Assembly (NCBI RefSeq): GCF_015234585.1
Contig: NZ_JADFCM010000003.1
Span: 1 to 55,498 of the forward strand
DNA: 55,498 nucleotides
From: Pseudalkalibacillus hwajinpoensis
GTDB taxonomy: Bacteria > Bacillota > Bacilli > Bacillales > Guptibacillaceae
Direction: 5' to 3'
Part shown: piece after piece, positions 25,005 to 33,565 of the stretch
How positions within the stretch are numbered: the stretch's first letter is position 1
How the letters are laid out: each line of letters begins with the position of its first letter
Position numbers and translations under genes: made by a program
The notes under the pieces: generated by a model
Told to the model about the DNA's origin: nothing
Database searches by the model: none
The model's input: the letters and a program-made list of their open reading frames with translations, nothing else

Positions 25005-26609
25005 ATGGAACATTTAGATATGCATCATATTTTTGAACTTGGACTTATCCTTACTATGATTGCAGCGGGTATTACAGCGATAGCTAAGAAGCTGAAGCAG
25101 CCTTATCCGATTGCCCTTGTGATTATTGGCACATTAATCGGCTTGTTTAACATTCCCGTGCTTGAACCGCTTAAAATGTTCATTACGGAGGGTGACGTTT
25201 TTAATTTTGTTATTTTAACGATTTTCCTTCCTGCACTTCTAGGGGAAGCAGCGCTAAAATTGCCTTTCTCCCATTTAAATCAAAACAAAAAGCCGATCAT
25301 TGCCCTGGCTTTTGGGGGAACCTTCCTTTCCTTTCTAGTGATCGGGTTCTCAACACACTTTCTTCTTGGATTATCAATTCCAGTGTCGTTCGTCTTTGCT
25401 GCATTAATGAGTGCAACAGACCCTGTTAGTGTATTATCGATTTTTAAAAGTATGGGGGTAAACCACAAACTCTCTACAGTAATTGAGGGAGAGAGCCTAT
25501 TTAATGACGGGCTTGCAGTTGTTTTATTTAAAATCTCAGCCTTCTCTCTTTTAGCTTATCTTGATATGGGCTGGGGCGGCTTAACGAGCGGTGCTTTTGA
25601 ATTCATAAAAGTTGTTGCTGGTGGATTGCTTGTCGGTGGAGGATTAGGATATGCGATTTCAATCCTTACAAAGTACTTTGATGATTATCCACTTGAAATT
25701 ATTTTTAGTATTCTCCTTTTCTATGGTTCCTATTTAACTGCAGAAAGTATCCATGTTTCCGGGGTTATTGCAGTAGTTGTAGCAGCTTTAACGTTTGGTA
25801 ATTTTGGTTCGAAAGTTGGAATGAGTCCAACAACAAGATTAAATATCAACAACTTTTGGGATGTTGCCGCTTTATTAGCAAATTCCATTGTTTTCTTAAT
25901 GGTTGGTCTTGAAATTACTCGAATTAATTTCGCCGATCAGTGGGGTACGATAGGACTTGCGCTTTTAATTGTTCTAATAGGTAGAAGTATTGCAGTCTAT
26001 GGAAGCACCTTACTTGTTAAAGGTCTTCCGTGGTCATGGAGACATGTCCTTAATTGGGGCGGTTTAAAAGGGTCGTTATCCATAGCGCTAGTCCTTAGTC
26101 TTCCGGGAGATTTTGCAGGACGAGACACCGTTTTGATTCTTACATTTAGTATTGTTTTATTTTCATTAGTTGTTCAAGGTCTAACGATTAAACCACTAAT
26201 TAGCTACTTCGGTTTAAGAGCGAAGCATAGCGGATCGAAAGAGTATGAAGACATTGTTGCGAATCTGCATCGTCATGAAGCTGGAGTTGCAGAAATTAAA
26301 AAACTGAAGACACAGCTATTCGTTCCCGAACCAGTTTTTTCTGAATTGTTGACAAGTTACCAGAATGAAATTGACAACAGTCATCGTGAACTTGATGCTT
26401 TATTAGATCAATATCCTGAACTTAAAAAAAGTCAGTTAATTACGTTACGAAAGCACTCACTTTATGCCCAGTACGATAAAATTAACGAGCTAGAACAAGA
26501 AGAAATCATTTCAGGTGAAATAGCTGGAAAGTATAAAGAACTATTAAATAATGGCCTGGCGGATTTTGAAGAAGAAGAAGTTGTGAAAGATTCGAAAAGA
26601 AAACATTAA
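25005..26609 (+). CDS. CPA1-family cation:proton antiporter (NhaP type)
   Basis: A 534-residue antiporter exchanging Na+ (or K+) for H+, helping pH and salt homeostasis. Twelve to thirteen membrane segments fill residues about 8-400. The ion-binding signature ATDPVSVLSIF and EGESLFNDGLAVVLF are typical of CPA1. A hydrophilic tail of about 125 residues, rich in Glu and Lys and predicted helical, may be regulatory. CGGAGG precedes the ATG. Ion preference cannot be read from sequence. Confidence 0.92.
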   Translation: MEHLDMHHIFELGLILTMIAAGITAIAKKLKQPYPIALVIIGTLIGLFNIPVLEPLKMFITEGDVFNFVILTIFLPALLGEAALKLPFSHLNQNKKPIIALAFGGTFLSFLVIGFSTHFLLGLSIPVSFVFAALMSATDPVSVLSIFKSMGVNHKLSTVIEGESLFNDGLAVVLFKISAFSLLAYLDMGWGGLTSGAFEFIKVVAGGLLVGGGLGYAISILTKYFDDYPLEIIFSILLFYGSYLTAESIHVSGVIAVVVAALTFGNFGSKVGMSPTTRLNINNFWDVAALLANSIVFLMVGLEITRINFADQWGTIGLALLIVLIGRSIAVYGSTLLVKGLPWSWRHVLNWGGLKGSLSIALVLSLPGDFAGRDTVLILTFSIVLFSLVVQGLTIKPLISYFGLRAKHSGSKEYEDIVANLHRHEAGVAEIKKLKTQLFVPEPVFSELLTSYQNEIDNSHRELDALLDQYPELKKSQLITLRKHSLYAQYDKINELEQEEIISGEIAGKYKELLNNGLADFEEEEVVKDSKRKH

Positions 26610-26635
26610 GCTGCTACATTTGTAGCAGCTTTTTC
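26608..26635 (+). terminator. Terminator of the antiporter gene
   Basis: AAGCTGCTAC/GTAGCAGCTT stem with a 4-nt loop and T-run, overlapping the stop codon. Confidence 0.9.
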
Positions 26636-26811
26636 CTTTGGCTTGCATATCCTAGTAAAGAAAGGGACAAAGCACGTGCAATGATGGGAATATTCCGTTT
26701 ATTATTAAATGATCGGGGTATTGTTTACAGTAAGTAAAGCAATAAGGTATAGTGTAAAAAGTCATTTTCAACCACAAGAAAATAACTCACAAGGAGGACT
26801 TTTGAGAGAAA

Positions 26812-27321
26812 ATGCCTTATCTTCAGACCGATCGTCTGACCATTATTCCTTTCTCATTTGATTTAATTAAAGCTATGACTGATAAGAAAGAATTAGAGAA
26901 GCTGTTACATGTTGAAGTACCTGAAGAGTTTAAAAATGTGCAGTTCGAAGAATTCCTACCTTTTCATCTAAATGACTCTGCTATTTCAAGAGTGAGTCAC
27001 AAGTGGGAAGGCATATTGATTCATACTTCTGATGAAAAAGTAATCGGCACGATGGGATATAAAAATATGGAAGCGTCAAGTAATCTTGAAGTTGGGTATC
27101 ATCTGATACCTGAGTATCGTAACAAGGGGTACGCCATTGAAATGGCCAGCGCCCTCGTTAACTGGGCATTTCCAGACGAAAAAGTGACCAATAAAGTGTC
27201 TTCAGAAGAAGTAAACAACGTCATGGAACGAATTGGATTATCAAAACTAACGGTTGAACCACCTGTTGTTAAAAACAAAATAGATGAAGAAAAATTCATG
27301 AAGGAAAATGAATATATGTAA
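26812..27321 (+). CDS. GNAT acetyltransferase, RimJ/RimL-like
   Basis: A 169-residue GNAT protein with the opening LQTDRLTIIPFSFD typical of RimJ/L-type enzymes, central GTMGYKN and VGYHLIPEYRNKGYAIEMASAL, which includes the acetyl-CoA loop. The acceptor substrate is unknown. Monocistronic, with AAGGAGGAC upstream and an immediate terminator. Confidence 0.85.
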   Translation: MPYLQTDRLTIIPFSFDLIKAMTDKKELEKLLHVEVPEEFKNVQFEEFLPFHLNDSAISRVSHKWEGILIHTSDEKVIGTMGYKNMEASSNLEVGYHLIPEYRNKGYAIEMASALVNWAFPDEKVTNKVSSEEVNNVMERIGLSKLTVEPPVVKNKIDEEKFMKENEYM

Positions 27322-27350
27322 AACCCTACAAAAAACTGTAGGGTTTTTTT
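27321..27350 (+). terminator. Rho-independent terminator
   Basis: AAACCCTACA/TGTAGGGTTT, followed by a 7-T run. Confidence 0.9.
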
Positions 27351-27501
27351 ATGTGAATTTCGCGTGATAATCATTAGAATCCATACCTTCAGTGATACTT
27401 ACAAAAATAGAGGAATTTGGAGATTTTTGTCGAATATTTTATGGTATAATCATCATTGCTTTGAAAAATATGTAACTGCATGAGCGGGGTAAGGAGCTAA
27501 T

Positions 27502-28809
27502 ATGCGTTCACCTATACGTAATGAAATCAAGATTGAGGAAGAAAGACGGGCAAATAAGTTATTTATCTTTCTGTTTTTTGTATCCGTTATTTTATATGAT
27601 GTGTATCGGTTTATTATTAGTCCTTTAATCGATCCCGATACGACTATGATCTTGCTAAATGAATCGAAAGAACTCATTCCACTAATGATGATCTATGCCA
27701 TCGAATTTTCATTAATTCCTATTTCCAAGTGGTATTCAAATAGAGAGCAGCCTTTTGCTACAAAATATCTCTTTTTTGTAGTATTCATGACGACTGCCCT
27801 CATTACAGAGATTTTTCGCTACATTGGAACAGACGAGATGTATGCTAGCGGAAGCCCGGTGGAATTATTCTTTGTTTTGTTCTCTCCTTTGTTCGTGAAC
27901 AAACGGTTTTATATCACTGTTGTGGCTGGAATAACAGGAAAGTATGCCATAATGGGCTTTCTTACGATGTCGCCAGTCGTTGTATTTCCGATTCTTATAC
28001 TTCTTTTATTTTCGGGAATTACGTTTATTATTTTAAATCGCTTCCAATCCTATTTAAACACAATTGTGAAATCGTATGAGCAAGCTGCGCATAATGAGAA
28101 GTTAGCTTTTATTGGAAGGATTGCGACTGGAGTCACTCACGAAATTAAGAACCCTTTAACTTCTCTTAAAGGGTTTGTACAGCTGCAAGAATTGGAGCAA
28201 ACCTACAACCCGAAATATTCTAAAATCATGCTACAGGAGTTAGAACGATTAACGATAATCGTCAATGATTTAATGGTGATTGGCAAGCCACAATCAATTA
28301 ATTTGAAGCCGATTAGCTTAACGAATTGCCTCGAGTACGTTGTCAGTTTATTGCAGCAGGAAGCAGAAAATAAGCAAATCACGATTTATACTAACTTTCC
28401 TGAAGAGCAAGTTCAGATCATGGGGGAAGACGTTAGGTTGAAACAAGTTATACTCAATTTGGTGAAAAATGCGATGGAAGCGATGCCTGATGGAGGAGAA
28501 ATTCGCTTGAAGCTTGTTAATGATGGTGATTGGACAACTATTCATATTATGGATAGAGGAGTTGGAATTGCCGAAGAAGACATTCCGCATTTAGATCAAG
28601 CTTTTTATACAACCAAAGAAAATGGGACTGGGCTTGGTTTAATGGTCAGCTATAAAATTGTAGAGGATCACCATGGTAAAATTGACGTACATAGTGAAGT
28701 GAATCACGGGACAACTTTTTCAATTAGCTTTCCCATACTGTCACATTCCTTAGATAACACAGTAGTTAATTTGGCGTCATACCAGGGAAATAAAGAACAT
28801 ACCCTGTAG
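27502..28809 (+). CDS. Orphan membrane sensor histidine kinase
   Basis: A 435-residue kinase. N-terminal region with about five to six membrane segments (residues 20-190), HisKA with phospho-acceptor His213 in VTHEIKNPLTSLKGFVQL, then HATPase_c with N box NLVKNAMEAM, G1 DRGVGI and G2 GTGLGL. The H-box and membrane layout resemble the phosphorelay kinases that feed Spo0F (KinB-like). No response regulator adjoins, as usual for that group. AAGGAG precedes the ATG. The signal is unknown; sporulation role is inference. Confidence 0.9.
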   Translation: MRSPIRNEIKIEEERRANKLFIFLFFVSVILYDVYRFIISPLIDPDTTMILLNESKELIPLMMIYAIEFSLIPISKWYSNREQPFATKYLFFVVFMTTALITEIFRYIGTDEMYASGSPVELFFVLFSPLFVNKRFYITVVAGITGKYAIMGFLTMSPVVVFPILILLLFSGITFIILNRFQSYLNTIVKSYEQAAHNEKLAFIGRIATGVTHEIKNPLTSLKGFVQLQELEQTYNPKYSKIMLQELERLTIIVNDLMVIGKPQSINLKPISLTNCLEYVVSLLQQEAENKQITIYTNFPEEQVQIMGEDVRLKQVILNLVKNAMEAMPDGGEIRLKLVNDGDWTTIHIMDRGVGIAEEDIPHLDQAFYTTKENGTGLGLMVSYKIVEDHHGKIDVHSEVNHGTTFSISFPILSHSLDNTVVNLASYQGNKEHTL

Positions 28810-28933
28810 AAAAAAATGAAATGACGTTAAATATCAAACAATATCAAAAATATCACATATTTAGGAAACGACCGTCATCTCTCGTTACAATAGAACTATA
28901 AACAAATCAAAAGGGAGAAAGGGTGACCGGGGA

Positions 28934-30148
28934 ATGGGTTACTATGACGATAATCAATCAAGAGCGAAACAGACAAAAAGAGGTATGAATTGGTTTTTAC
29001 CGAGCACTTTCGGCGCAATTGTCGGAGCATCCGTTATGCTTGTTGCGGCGCCGCTCGTCTCGAATGTAGAACAGTCTTCAACAAATCAAGCGGCGGTAAC
29101 CACTACTGCAAGTGGGGATGTTGAAACTTCCAATGTAGCATACAATGTCTCATCTGATATAACAACGGCTGTTCAAAAAGCACAGGATGCTGTCGTAAGT
29201 ATTACAAGCTATCAAAACCAGGGTAGTGGATTTTCTTTAGAAGATCCATCTGGCCAATCGGGACAGGCTGCAGCATCAGGGTCTGGTGTTATTTACAAGA
29301 ATGAGGGCGGAAAAGCATATGTTGTGACTAATAATCACGTAGTTGAAGGGGCATCTTCAGTAGATGTAACGTTAAGCAATGAGAAAAAAGCAGAGGCGAA
29401 GGTACTAGGTACGGATGCGTTAATGGACTTAGCTGTGTTAGAAATTGATGCGAAGAATGTTGAAGCAGTTGCGGAACTGGGTTCTTCTTCTAGCCTACAA
29501 ACAGGGGAACCTGCTATTGCGGTTGGGAACCCATTAGGTTTCCTTCAAGGATCTGTGACGCAGGGAATTATTAGTAACCCAAGTCGAACGATTCCTGTCG
29601 ATCTTGACCAGAATGGACAACCTGATTATGAGGCGGATGTTATTCAAACAGATGCATCGATTAATCCAGGGAACAGTGGCGGTGCATTAATTAATATAAA
29701 AGGTCAATTAATTGGTATTAACTCATCCAAAATTGCAGAAGAAACAGTTGAAGGCATTGGATTTGCGATTCCGATTGACGATGCGCAACCGATCATTGAG
29801 CAGCTTGAAATGACAGGTGAAGTGAAGCGTCCAGTAATGGGGGTTACACCTGCCTCGTTAGCTGAAGTTCCAACACAGTATTGGACTGGTACGCTTAATC
29901 TACCTGAAGGTGTAGAGAGCGGAGTTGTTCTTATGGGCATTGCTCCTAATTCCCCAGCTTCAGACGCCGGATTAAAAGAAAGGGACGTCGTCGTTAAGCT
30001 TGATGATACGGAAGTAAAGGATTCAGCCGCACTTCGTAAGTACTTGTATTCCAATAAAAAAGTTGGAGATAAAATGGATGTCACGTTCTATCGTGATGGA
30101 AAACAACAGACTGTTACAATGACTCTAGCTAATCAGAATGGACTGTAA
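28934..30148 (+). CDS. HtrA/DegP-type membrane-anchored serine protease
   Basis: A 404-residue HtrA-like quality-control protease acting outside the membrane. Short cytoplasmic N-terminus, one membrane anchor (about residues 22-42), Ser/Thr-rich linker, trypsin domain with triad His135 (TNNHVVEGA), Asp165 (DLAVLEI) and Ser248 (GNSGGAL), and one C-terminal PDZ domain (about 295-395). Bacillus HtrA genes are often CssRS-controlled; no CssR box could be confirmed here. AGGGAGAAAGG lies about 12 nt before the ATG. Confidence 0.93.
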   Translation: MGYYDDNQSRAKQTKRGMNWFLPSTFGAIVGASVMLVAAPLVSNVEQSSTNQAAVTTTASGDVETSNVAYNVSSDITTAVQKAQDAVVSITSYQNQGSGFSLEDPSGQSGQAAASGSGVIYKNEGGKAYVVTNNHVVEGASSVDVTLSNEKKAEAKVLGTDALMDLAVLEIDAKNVEAVAELGSSSSLQTGEPAIAVGNPLGFLQGSVTQGIISNPSRTIPVDLDQNGQPDYEADVIQTDASINPGNSGGALINIKGQLIGINSSKIAEETVEGIGFAIPIDDAQPIIEQLEMTGEVKRPVMGVTPASLAEVPTQYWTGTLNLPEGVESGVVLMGIAPNSPASDAGLKERDVVVKLDDTEVKDSAALRKYLYSNKKVGDKMDVTFYRDGKQQTVTMTLANQNGL

Positions 30149-30155
30149 ATATCAA

Positions 30156-30188
30156 AAAACCCTCTGGATCATGCATCCAGAGGGTTTT
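30156..30188. terminator. Bidirectional terminator between htrA-like and queuosine genes
   Basis: A 14-bp stem, AAAACCCTCTGGAT/ATCCAGAGGGTTTT, with a 5-nt loop. It overlaps the 3' end of the minus-strand transporter gene. Confidence 0.9.
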
Positions 30189-30822
30189 CGTTATGAATGG
30201 GCTTTTTAGCACCATTGATTTTTGTGAGAAAATAGAAGACAGGCGTATCTAAAAGAGCAAGCGCCATTTTAATCACAAATTGTGAAAGAATCATGATCCA
30301 TATGTTTGGGACAGTTCCGATAAACGCAATTGTGATGAAAATGGTTGTATCAAGTAGCTGTGATGTCAGTGTACTCGCGTTATTCCGAAGCCACTTATGA
30401 CGGTCAGCTGTACGCTTCTTAATCGCAGAGAAAATATAAACGTCTACGTGTTGCGAAACGAGATAGGCTGCAAGGCTGGCAAGGACAAATCGATAATTCT
30501 GACCTAGTAGAATTTCATAGGCTGCCTGCGTATCAGTTGCAAAAGGTGCTACAGGTAGAAGCATACCAAGATAAATCATAATACTAGCAAAAATTTGCGC
30601 AATAAATCCATACTGAACGGTTCGTTTTGCTTCTTCTTTCCCGTAGTTCTCGTGAATGATATCTGTGAATAGAAACGAAAAGGCGTACATCACAACGGCC
30701 GCGGGAATCACGAAACTTCCGATCATCACCACTTTTCCTGCTAGTACGTTTGCGATCACAATGGAAGTCGCAAATAACACGTTAAACAGGACAAGTTGAC
30801 GGTCGATGTATTGGTTCGTCAT
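30169..30822 (-). CDS. Queuosine precursor transporter (VUT/YhhQ family)
   Basis: A 217-residue protein with about six membrane segments, matching the VUT family. LFNVLFATSIVIANVLAGKV and FLFTDIIHENYGKEEAKRTV are characteristic. Family members import preQ0/preQ1 or related 7-deazaguanines. The start is ATG 30822: the queF stop is followed by one T and then this ATG, with no other ribosome site, so translation is probably coupled. Cotranscription with queF behind a preQ1 riboswitch supports the substrate. Confidence 0.9.
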   Translation of the reverse strand: MTNQYIDRQLVLFNVLFATSIVIANVLAGKVVMIGSFVIPAAVVMYAFSFLFTDIIHENYGKEEAKRTVQYGFIAQIFASIMIYLGMLLPVAPFATDTQAAYEILLGQNYRFVLASLAAYLVSQHVDVYIFSAIKKRTADRHKWLRNNASTLTSQLLDTTIFITIAFIGTVPNIWIMILSQFVIKMALALLDTPVFYFLTKINGAKKPIHNENPLDA

Positions 30823-30823
30823 A

Positions 30824-31240
30824 TTATGATGCTGCTTTCTCACGAACAGCTGTTGTTTTTAGCTCGATACCGCCTCGTGCTGATTGATAAACAGTAATTG
30901 TAACTTTCAAAGGGTCGATTGCGTAGACAACATCATCTGCGATACGGGCAGCTAGTGTCTCGCAGAAGCTTCCTTCGTCACGGTAAGACCAGAGGTAAAA
31001 TTTCAGTGATTTTGACTCGATGCATTTTTCATCGGGTACATATGAAATTTCAACTCGTCCAAAATCAGGCTGTCCTGTTTTGGGACAAACTGCTGTGAAT
31101 TCGAGTGCATTAAACGTGATTTCCTGAACGTTCGGTGCATCAAATGCTTCGTTTTTTATTACTTCTCGTGCTTGTTCTACGCTTTCCGGGCGAGGCATTG
31201 GTCCGGAAGAAGGTAGCCATGCTTTATCCATGCTATTCAT
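30824..31240 (-). CDS. queF: NADPH-dependent 7-cyano-7-deazaguanine (preQ0) reductase
   Basis: A 138-residue short-type QueF that reduces the nitrile of preQ0 to the amine of preQ1 for queuosine in tRNA. Catalytic Cys52 and Asp59 lie in VCPKTGQPDF; the QueF signature ESKSLKFYLWSYR is at 75-87. The length is at the low end for the unimodular subfamily (B. subtilis about 165). AGGAGGAATTAG precedes the ATG and is part of the preQ1 riboswitch tail. No queCDE genes are in the window. Confidence 0.95.
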   Translation of the reverse strand: MNSMDKAWLPSSGPMPRPESVEQAREVIKNEAFDAPNVQEITFNALEFTAVCPKTGQPDFGRVEISYVPDEKCIESKSLKFYLWSYRDEGSFCETLAARIADDVVYAIDPLKVTITVYQSARGGIELKTTAVREKAAS

Positions 31241-31248
31241 TCTAATTC

Positions 31249-31290
31249 CTCCTTTAGTTTTGATGAAGCAGGAAGGTTACGAACTGCTGT
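31249..31290 (-). ncRNA. preQ1 class I riboswitch, translational type
   Basis: Minus strand: stem GCAG/CTGC enclosing TTCGTAACCTTC, then tail TTCATCAAAACTAAAGGAGG. This parallels the Thermoanaerobacter preQ1-I aptamer, with A-rich tail CAAAAC folding back on the loop. The tail runs straight into the AGGAGG of queF, so ligand binding would hide the ribosome site. Recognised by eye. Confidence 0.82.
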
Positions 31291-31305
31291 CATACAACGT
31301 TGTCT

Positions 31306-31334
31306 ATTATAACAGAGCAGCATTCTGATGCGAA
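31306..31334 (-). promoter_or_regulatory. SigA promoter of the queF operon
   Basis: Minus strand: TTCGCA (31334-31329), 17-nt spacer, TATAAT (31311-31306), with the expected start just before the riboswitch aptamer. Confidence 0.6.
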
Positions 31335-31360
31335 GAAGGAAGTTCATGTCAAATTTTTTA

Positions 31361-31385
31361 GTTTAGCTTTTAACATAAAGGGAAA
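31361..31385 (+). promoter_or_regulatory. SigB-like promoter of the YtxH gene
   Basis: GTTTAG, 13-nt spacer, GGGAAA, close to the general-stress consensus GTTTAA-N12-15-GGGTAT. It lies about 50 nt before the ATG of a YtxH-type protein; such genes are often SigB-dependent. Confidence 0.45.
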
Positions 31386-31432
31386 GAAAAAACTAGCTAA
31401 GTAAACTAAGAAAGACAATAGGAGGAATCGTC

Positions 31433-31942
31433 ATGCAAACGACAACGACAGTAAACGAAGAAAAGAACGGAAAGCTTGTTAAAGGTATTTTGGTAGGCGC
31501 GATTGTAGGTGGCGCTGTAGCTATGCTTGATTCTACAACTCGAAATAAAGTACGCTCAACAGCAGGAAACGTAAAGGATTCTTCAAGAGGTTTCTATACA
31601 CGTGTGAAAGAAAATCCAGGTGAAGTGAAGGACGACTGGATGGATCGTATTCAATCAGCATCTTCCGTATTAAAGGAAGCTATGAACGATGCACAATCAC
31701 TTTATGAAAAAGTAAATGATGAAGTGGTTGATCAGGTGAATCAGGTAAAAGAAGATTCAACAGAAGTGATTTCAACAGCGAAAGAAGCTGGAGAAGACCT
31801 GCATGAAATTGGAAGTAAAGTAAAAGAAGCAGGTCAGGAAGTATCTGATTCTAGTGAAAATCAATATGAGCCAACAAATATTCCAGGAAGCGAAACGCGT
31901 ACACCTGGAAATACATCTTCCAATCCGAATACGAGCTTGTAA
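31433..31942 (+). CDS. YtxH-domain general stress protein
   Basis: A 169-residue protein with one hydrophobic Gly/Ala/Val segment (about residues 18-31, GILVGAIVGGAVAML) followed by the YtxH-type region and a long, highly charged helical stretch with heptad-like spacing (about 75-140), ending in a Pro/Ser/Asn-rich tail. YtxH proteins are stress-induced and of unknown biochemical role. AGGAGG precedes the ATG, and a SigB-like promoter lies upstream. Confidence 0.8.
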   Translation: MQTTTTVNEEKNGKLVKGILVGAIVGGAVAMLDSTTRNKVRSTAGNVKDSSRGFYTRVKENPGEVKDDWMDRIQSASSVLKEAMNDAQSLYEKVNDEVVDQVNQVKEDSTEVISTAKEAGEDLHEIGSKVKEAGQEVSDSSENQYEPTNIPGSETRTPGNTSSNPNTSL

Positions 31943-31984
31943 TTGAACGAACATCACGATATAAAAGATTAATGAAGGATTAAC

Positions 31985-32023
31985 AAAGAAGGCTTCCGCT
32001 TATAAAGAGCGGAAGCCTTCTTT
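31985..32023. terminator. Bidirectional terminator
   Basis: AAAGAAGGCTTCCGCT/AGCGGAAGCCTTCTTT, 16-bp perfect stem with a 7-nt loop, between the YtxH gene and the convergent YjcZ-like gene. Confidence 0.92.
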
Positions 32024-32032
32024 GTAATTTAG

Positions 32033-32116
32033 TTACGAAATGTAAGATGCACCAATGATTATTAAAAGAATAAACAAAACAACGATTAACGCAAAACCTT
32101 GACCGTAACCACTCAT
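32033..32116 (-). CDS. YjcZ-family sporulation peptide (27 aa)
   Basis: A 27-residue peptide, MSGYGQGFALIVVLFILL followed by IIIGASYIS: a short polar Gly/Tyr head and one membrane segment. This is the hallmark of the YjcZ family of tiny Bacillaceae proteins linked to sporulation. GGGAGGAAC precedes the ATG. Confidence 0.87.
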   Translation of the reverse strand: MSGYGQGFALIVVLFILLIIIGASYIS

Positions 32117-32212
32117 GATTGTTCCTCCCGTCAATATGTGTCGCTTCTTTACTAACGTATGTTGGGAGGTGGAAATGTGGACGTAGGCATTAGCCCTTTT
32201 TGGGTGGGCAGG

Positions 32213-32938
32213 CTATATCGTTTGGATAGCAGAAGCAGGGTAGTCCGTAAATATCGCTGAACAACCGAGTTTTTGGAGGTTGGATACTTGTAGAGGATCA
32301 TTTACTGTGAAAGCTCGCACAGGAATTCCGCGCTTCTGGGTATTTTTCATTAAATGTTCATCCACTGCCTGCCATTCTATGTGAAGACTTTGAGCTCCAA
32401 CGCGTTGAAGGTAGTCCCATGGATCAATGATTTTTTCCATTAAAAGAACTGCTGTTTCAATTTTATCGTTTTTTTGTGCGAGTTTCTGAATACTATAATG
32501 ATTGAAGGATGACAGAATGGTTCGGTCGCAAAGCTTATAGTAAGTAAGAAGATCCAGGACGCGATCTTCTAGACTATTATACGGAAAGACGCCATTCTTT
32601 AGTTCAATGTTTAGGAGTAAAGAAGTGGAAGAAACCCATTCCAACACGTCTTTTAATGAAGGGATCGACGTGCCCTGAAAGCGGTTGGAGAATGTTAGGC
32701 CAGCGTCTAATCGGATAAGATCTTCGTAAAGAAAGTCTTTTACAAAACCTATGCCATTCGTCGTTCGCTCAACTCGTTCATCATGAATAACAACAGGAAC
32801 AAGATCTTTAGTTAATTGAACGTCGAGTTCGATTCCGTGAGCACCAGCTCTATGAGCAGCCTGGAATGAAAGGAGTGTATTCTCAGGATGCGTACCTGAT
32901 GAACCGCGGTGTCCATAAATTTGAAATGAAGAAGCCAT
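32213..32938 (-). CDS. Glycerophosphodiester phosphodiesterase
   Basis: A 241-residue GDPD of the UgpQ/cytosolic type: no signal peptide, single TIM-barrel domain. It cleaves glycerophosphodiesters to glycerol-3-phosphate and an alcohol. Active-site motifs HRGSSGTHPENT (His10, Glu20 region), GIELDVQLTKD and VVIHD are all present. AGAGAGGTGACC precedes the ATG. Monocistronic. Confidence 0.92.
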   Translation of the reverse strand: MASSFQIYGHRGSSGTHPENTLLSFQAAHRAGAHGIELDVQLTKDLVPVVIHDERVERTTNGIGFVKDFLYEDLIRLDAGLTFSNRFQGTSIPSLKDVLEWVSSTSLLLNIELKNGVFPYNSLEDRVLDLLTYYKLCDRTILSSFNHYSIQKLAQKNDKIETAVLLMEKIIDPWDYLQRVGAQSLHIEWQAVDEHLMKNTQKRGIPVRAFTVNDPLQVSNLQKLGCSAIFTDYPASAIQTI

Positions 32939-33129
32939 AGGTCACCTCTCTCTGGTTTGGATTTAAAAATCCGTCTTTGTAATGTATTCGCTCATTGATT
33001 CATTTTTCCTTTGATTTCATGCATCAACTTCAAGCTAAATAAGGGTTTTAATCGATTTGAATTAATGAAGGAAGAAATCTGGGCTACAGATACGCGGAGT
33101 CATGTGTGTAGAAGGGGAGGAGGGAGTAT

Positions 33130-33465
33130 GTGTCTAAAGGAGTTGCTTTACCTGAAGCTCACTCTCATTATTTTCGTGGGAGCATCGAAAAGAGATACAA
33201 TCATCACCATTTAAGTATGATAGGTTTTAGTTTGCCTGTAAATGGGACTTCGTTTGATCAACATGTTCACCGTATTGAAGGGATTACGGTAATTGATCAG
33301 GGTCACCAGCATCGTTATAGCGTTCAATCTAGTCCGCCGATTACATTGCCTGGTGGTGGTCATTATCATACGTTTAGCGGTGAAACGATATCAAAAGAAA
33401 AACATGAGCATTATTTCTCTGGTCAAACGAGTCCTCCTATAGGAATTCCTCCGTTGAATTGGTAG
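33130..33465 (+). CDS. YmaF-like protein with five HxH-type repeats
   Basis: A 111-residue protein with a repeating His-x-His motif: AHSHYFRG, QHVHRIEG, GHQHRYS, GHYHTFSG, EHYFSG, spaced about 15-25 residues. This resembles the YmaF family of Bacillus, whose function is unknown. The histidines could bind metal (inference). The start is GTG 33130, with GGAGGAGGGAG just upstream; an overlapping ATG at 33128 opens a different, unlikely frame. No signal peptide or membrane segment. Confidence 0.78.
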   Translation: MSKGVALPEAHSHYFRGSIEKRYNHHHLSMIGFSLPVNGTSFDQHVHRIEGITVIDQGHQHRYSVQSSPPITLPGGGHYHTFSGETISKEKHEHYFSGQTSPPIGIPPLNW

Positions 33466-33534
33466 GCTAGTTAAATGGTGCGTCTTCCTCCAATGAGTCG
33501 AAATCTAAGCCTCATGAGCGGCGGTTAGTGAAAA

Positions 33535-33565
33535 AAGGCGATGCGCATGGCATCGCCTTTATTAC
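33535..33565 (-). terminator. Terminator of the mtnKA-ABC transporter operon
   Basis: On the minus strand AAAGGCGATGC and GCATCGCCTTT form the stem, followed by TTT, just after the permease stop. Confidence 0.88.

Noticed and set aside
28863..28895. ECF-sigma-like promoter (GGAAAC...CGTTAC) before the HtrA gene
   Set aside because: Spacing is only 13-14 nt, short of the ~16 nt needed for SigW or SigM types.
33011..33214. ORF overlapping the start of the HxH-repeat gene
   Set aside because: No ribosome site; the GTG frame with GGAGGAGGGAG and repeats is clearly the real one.
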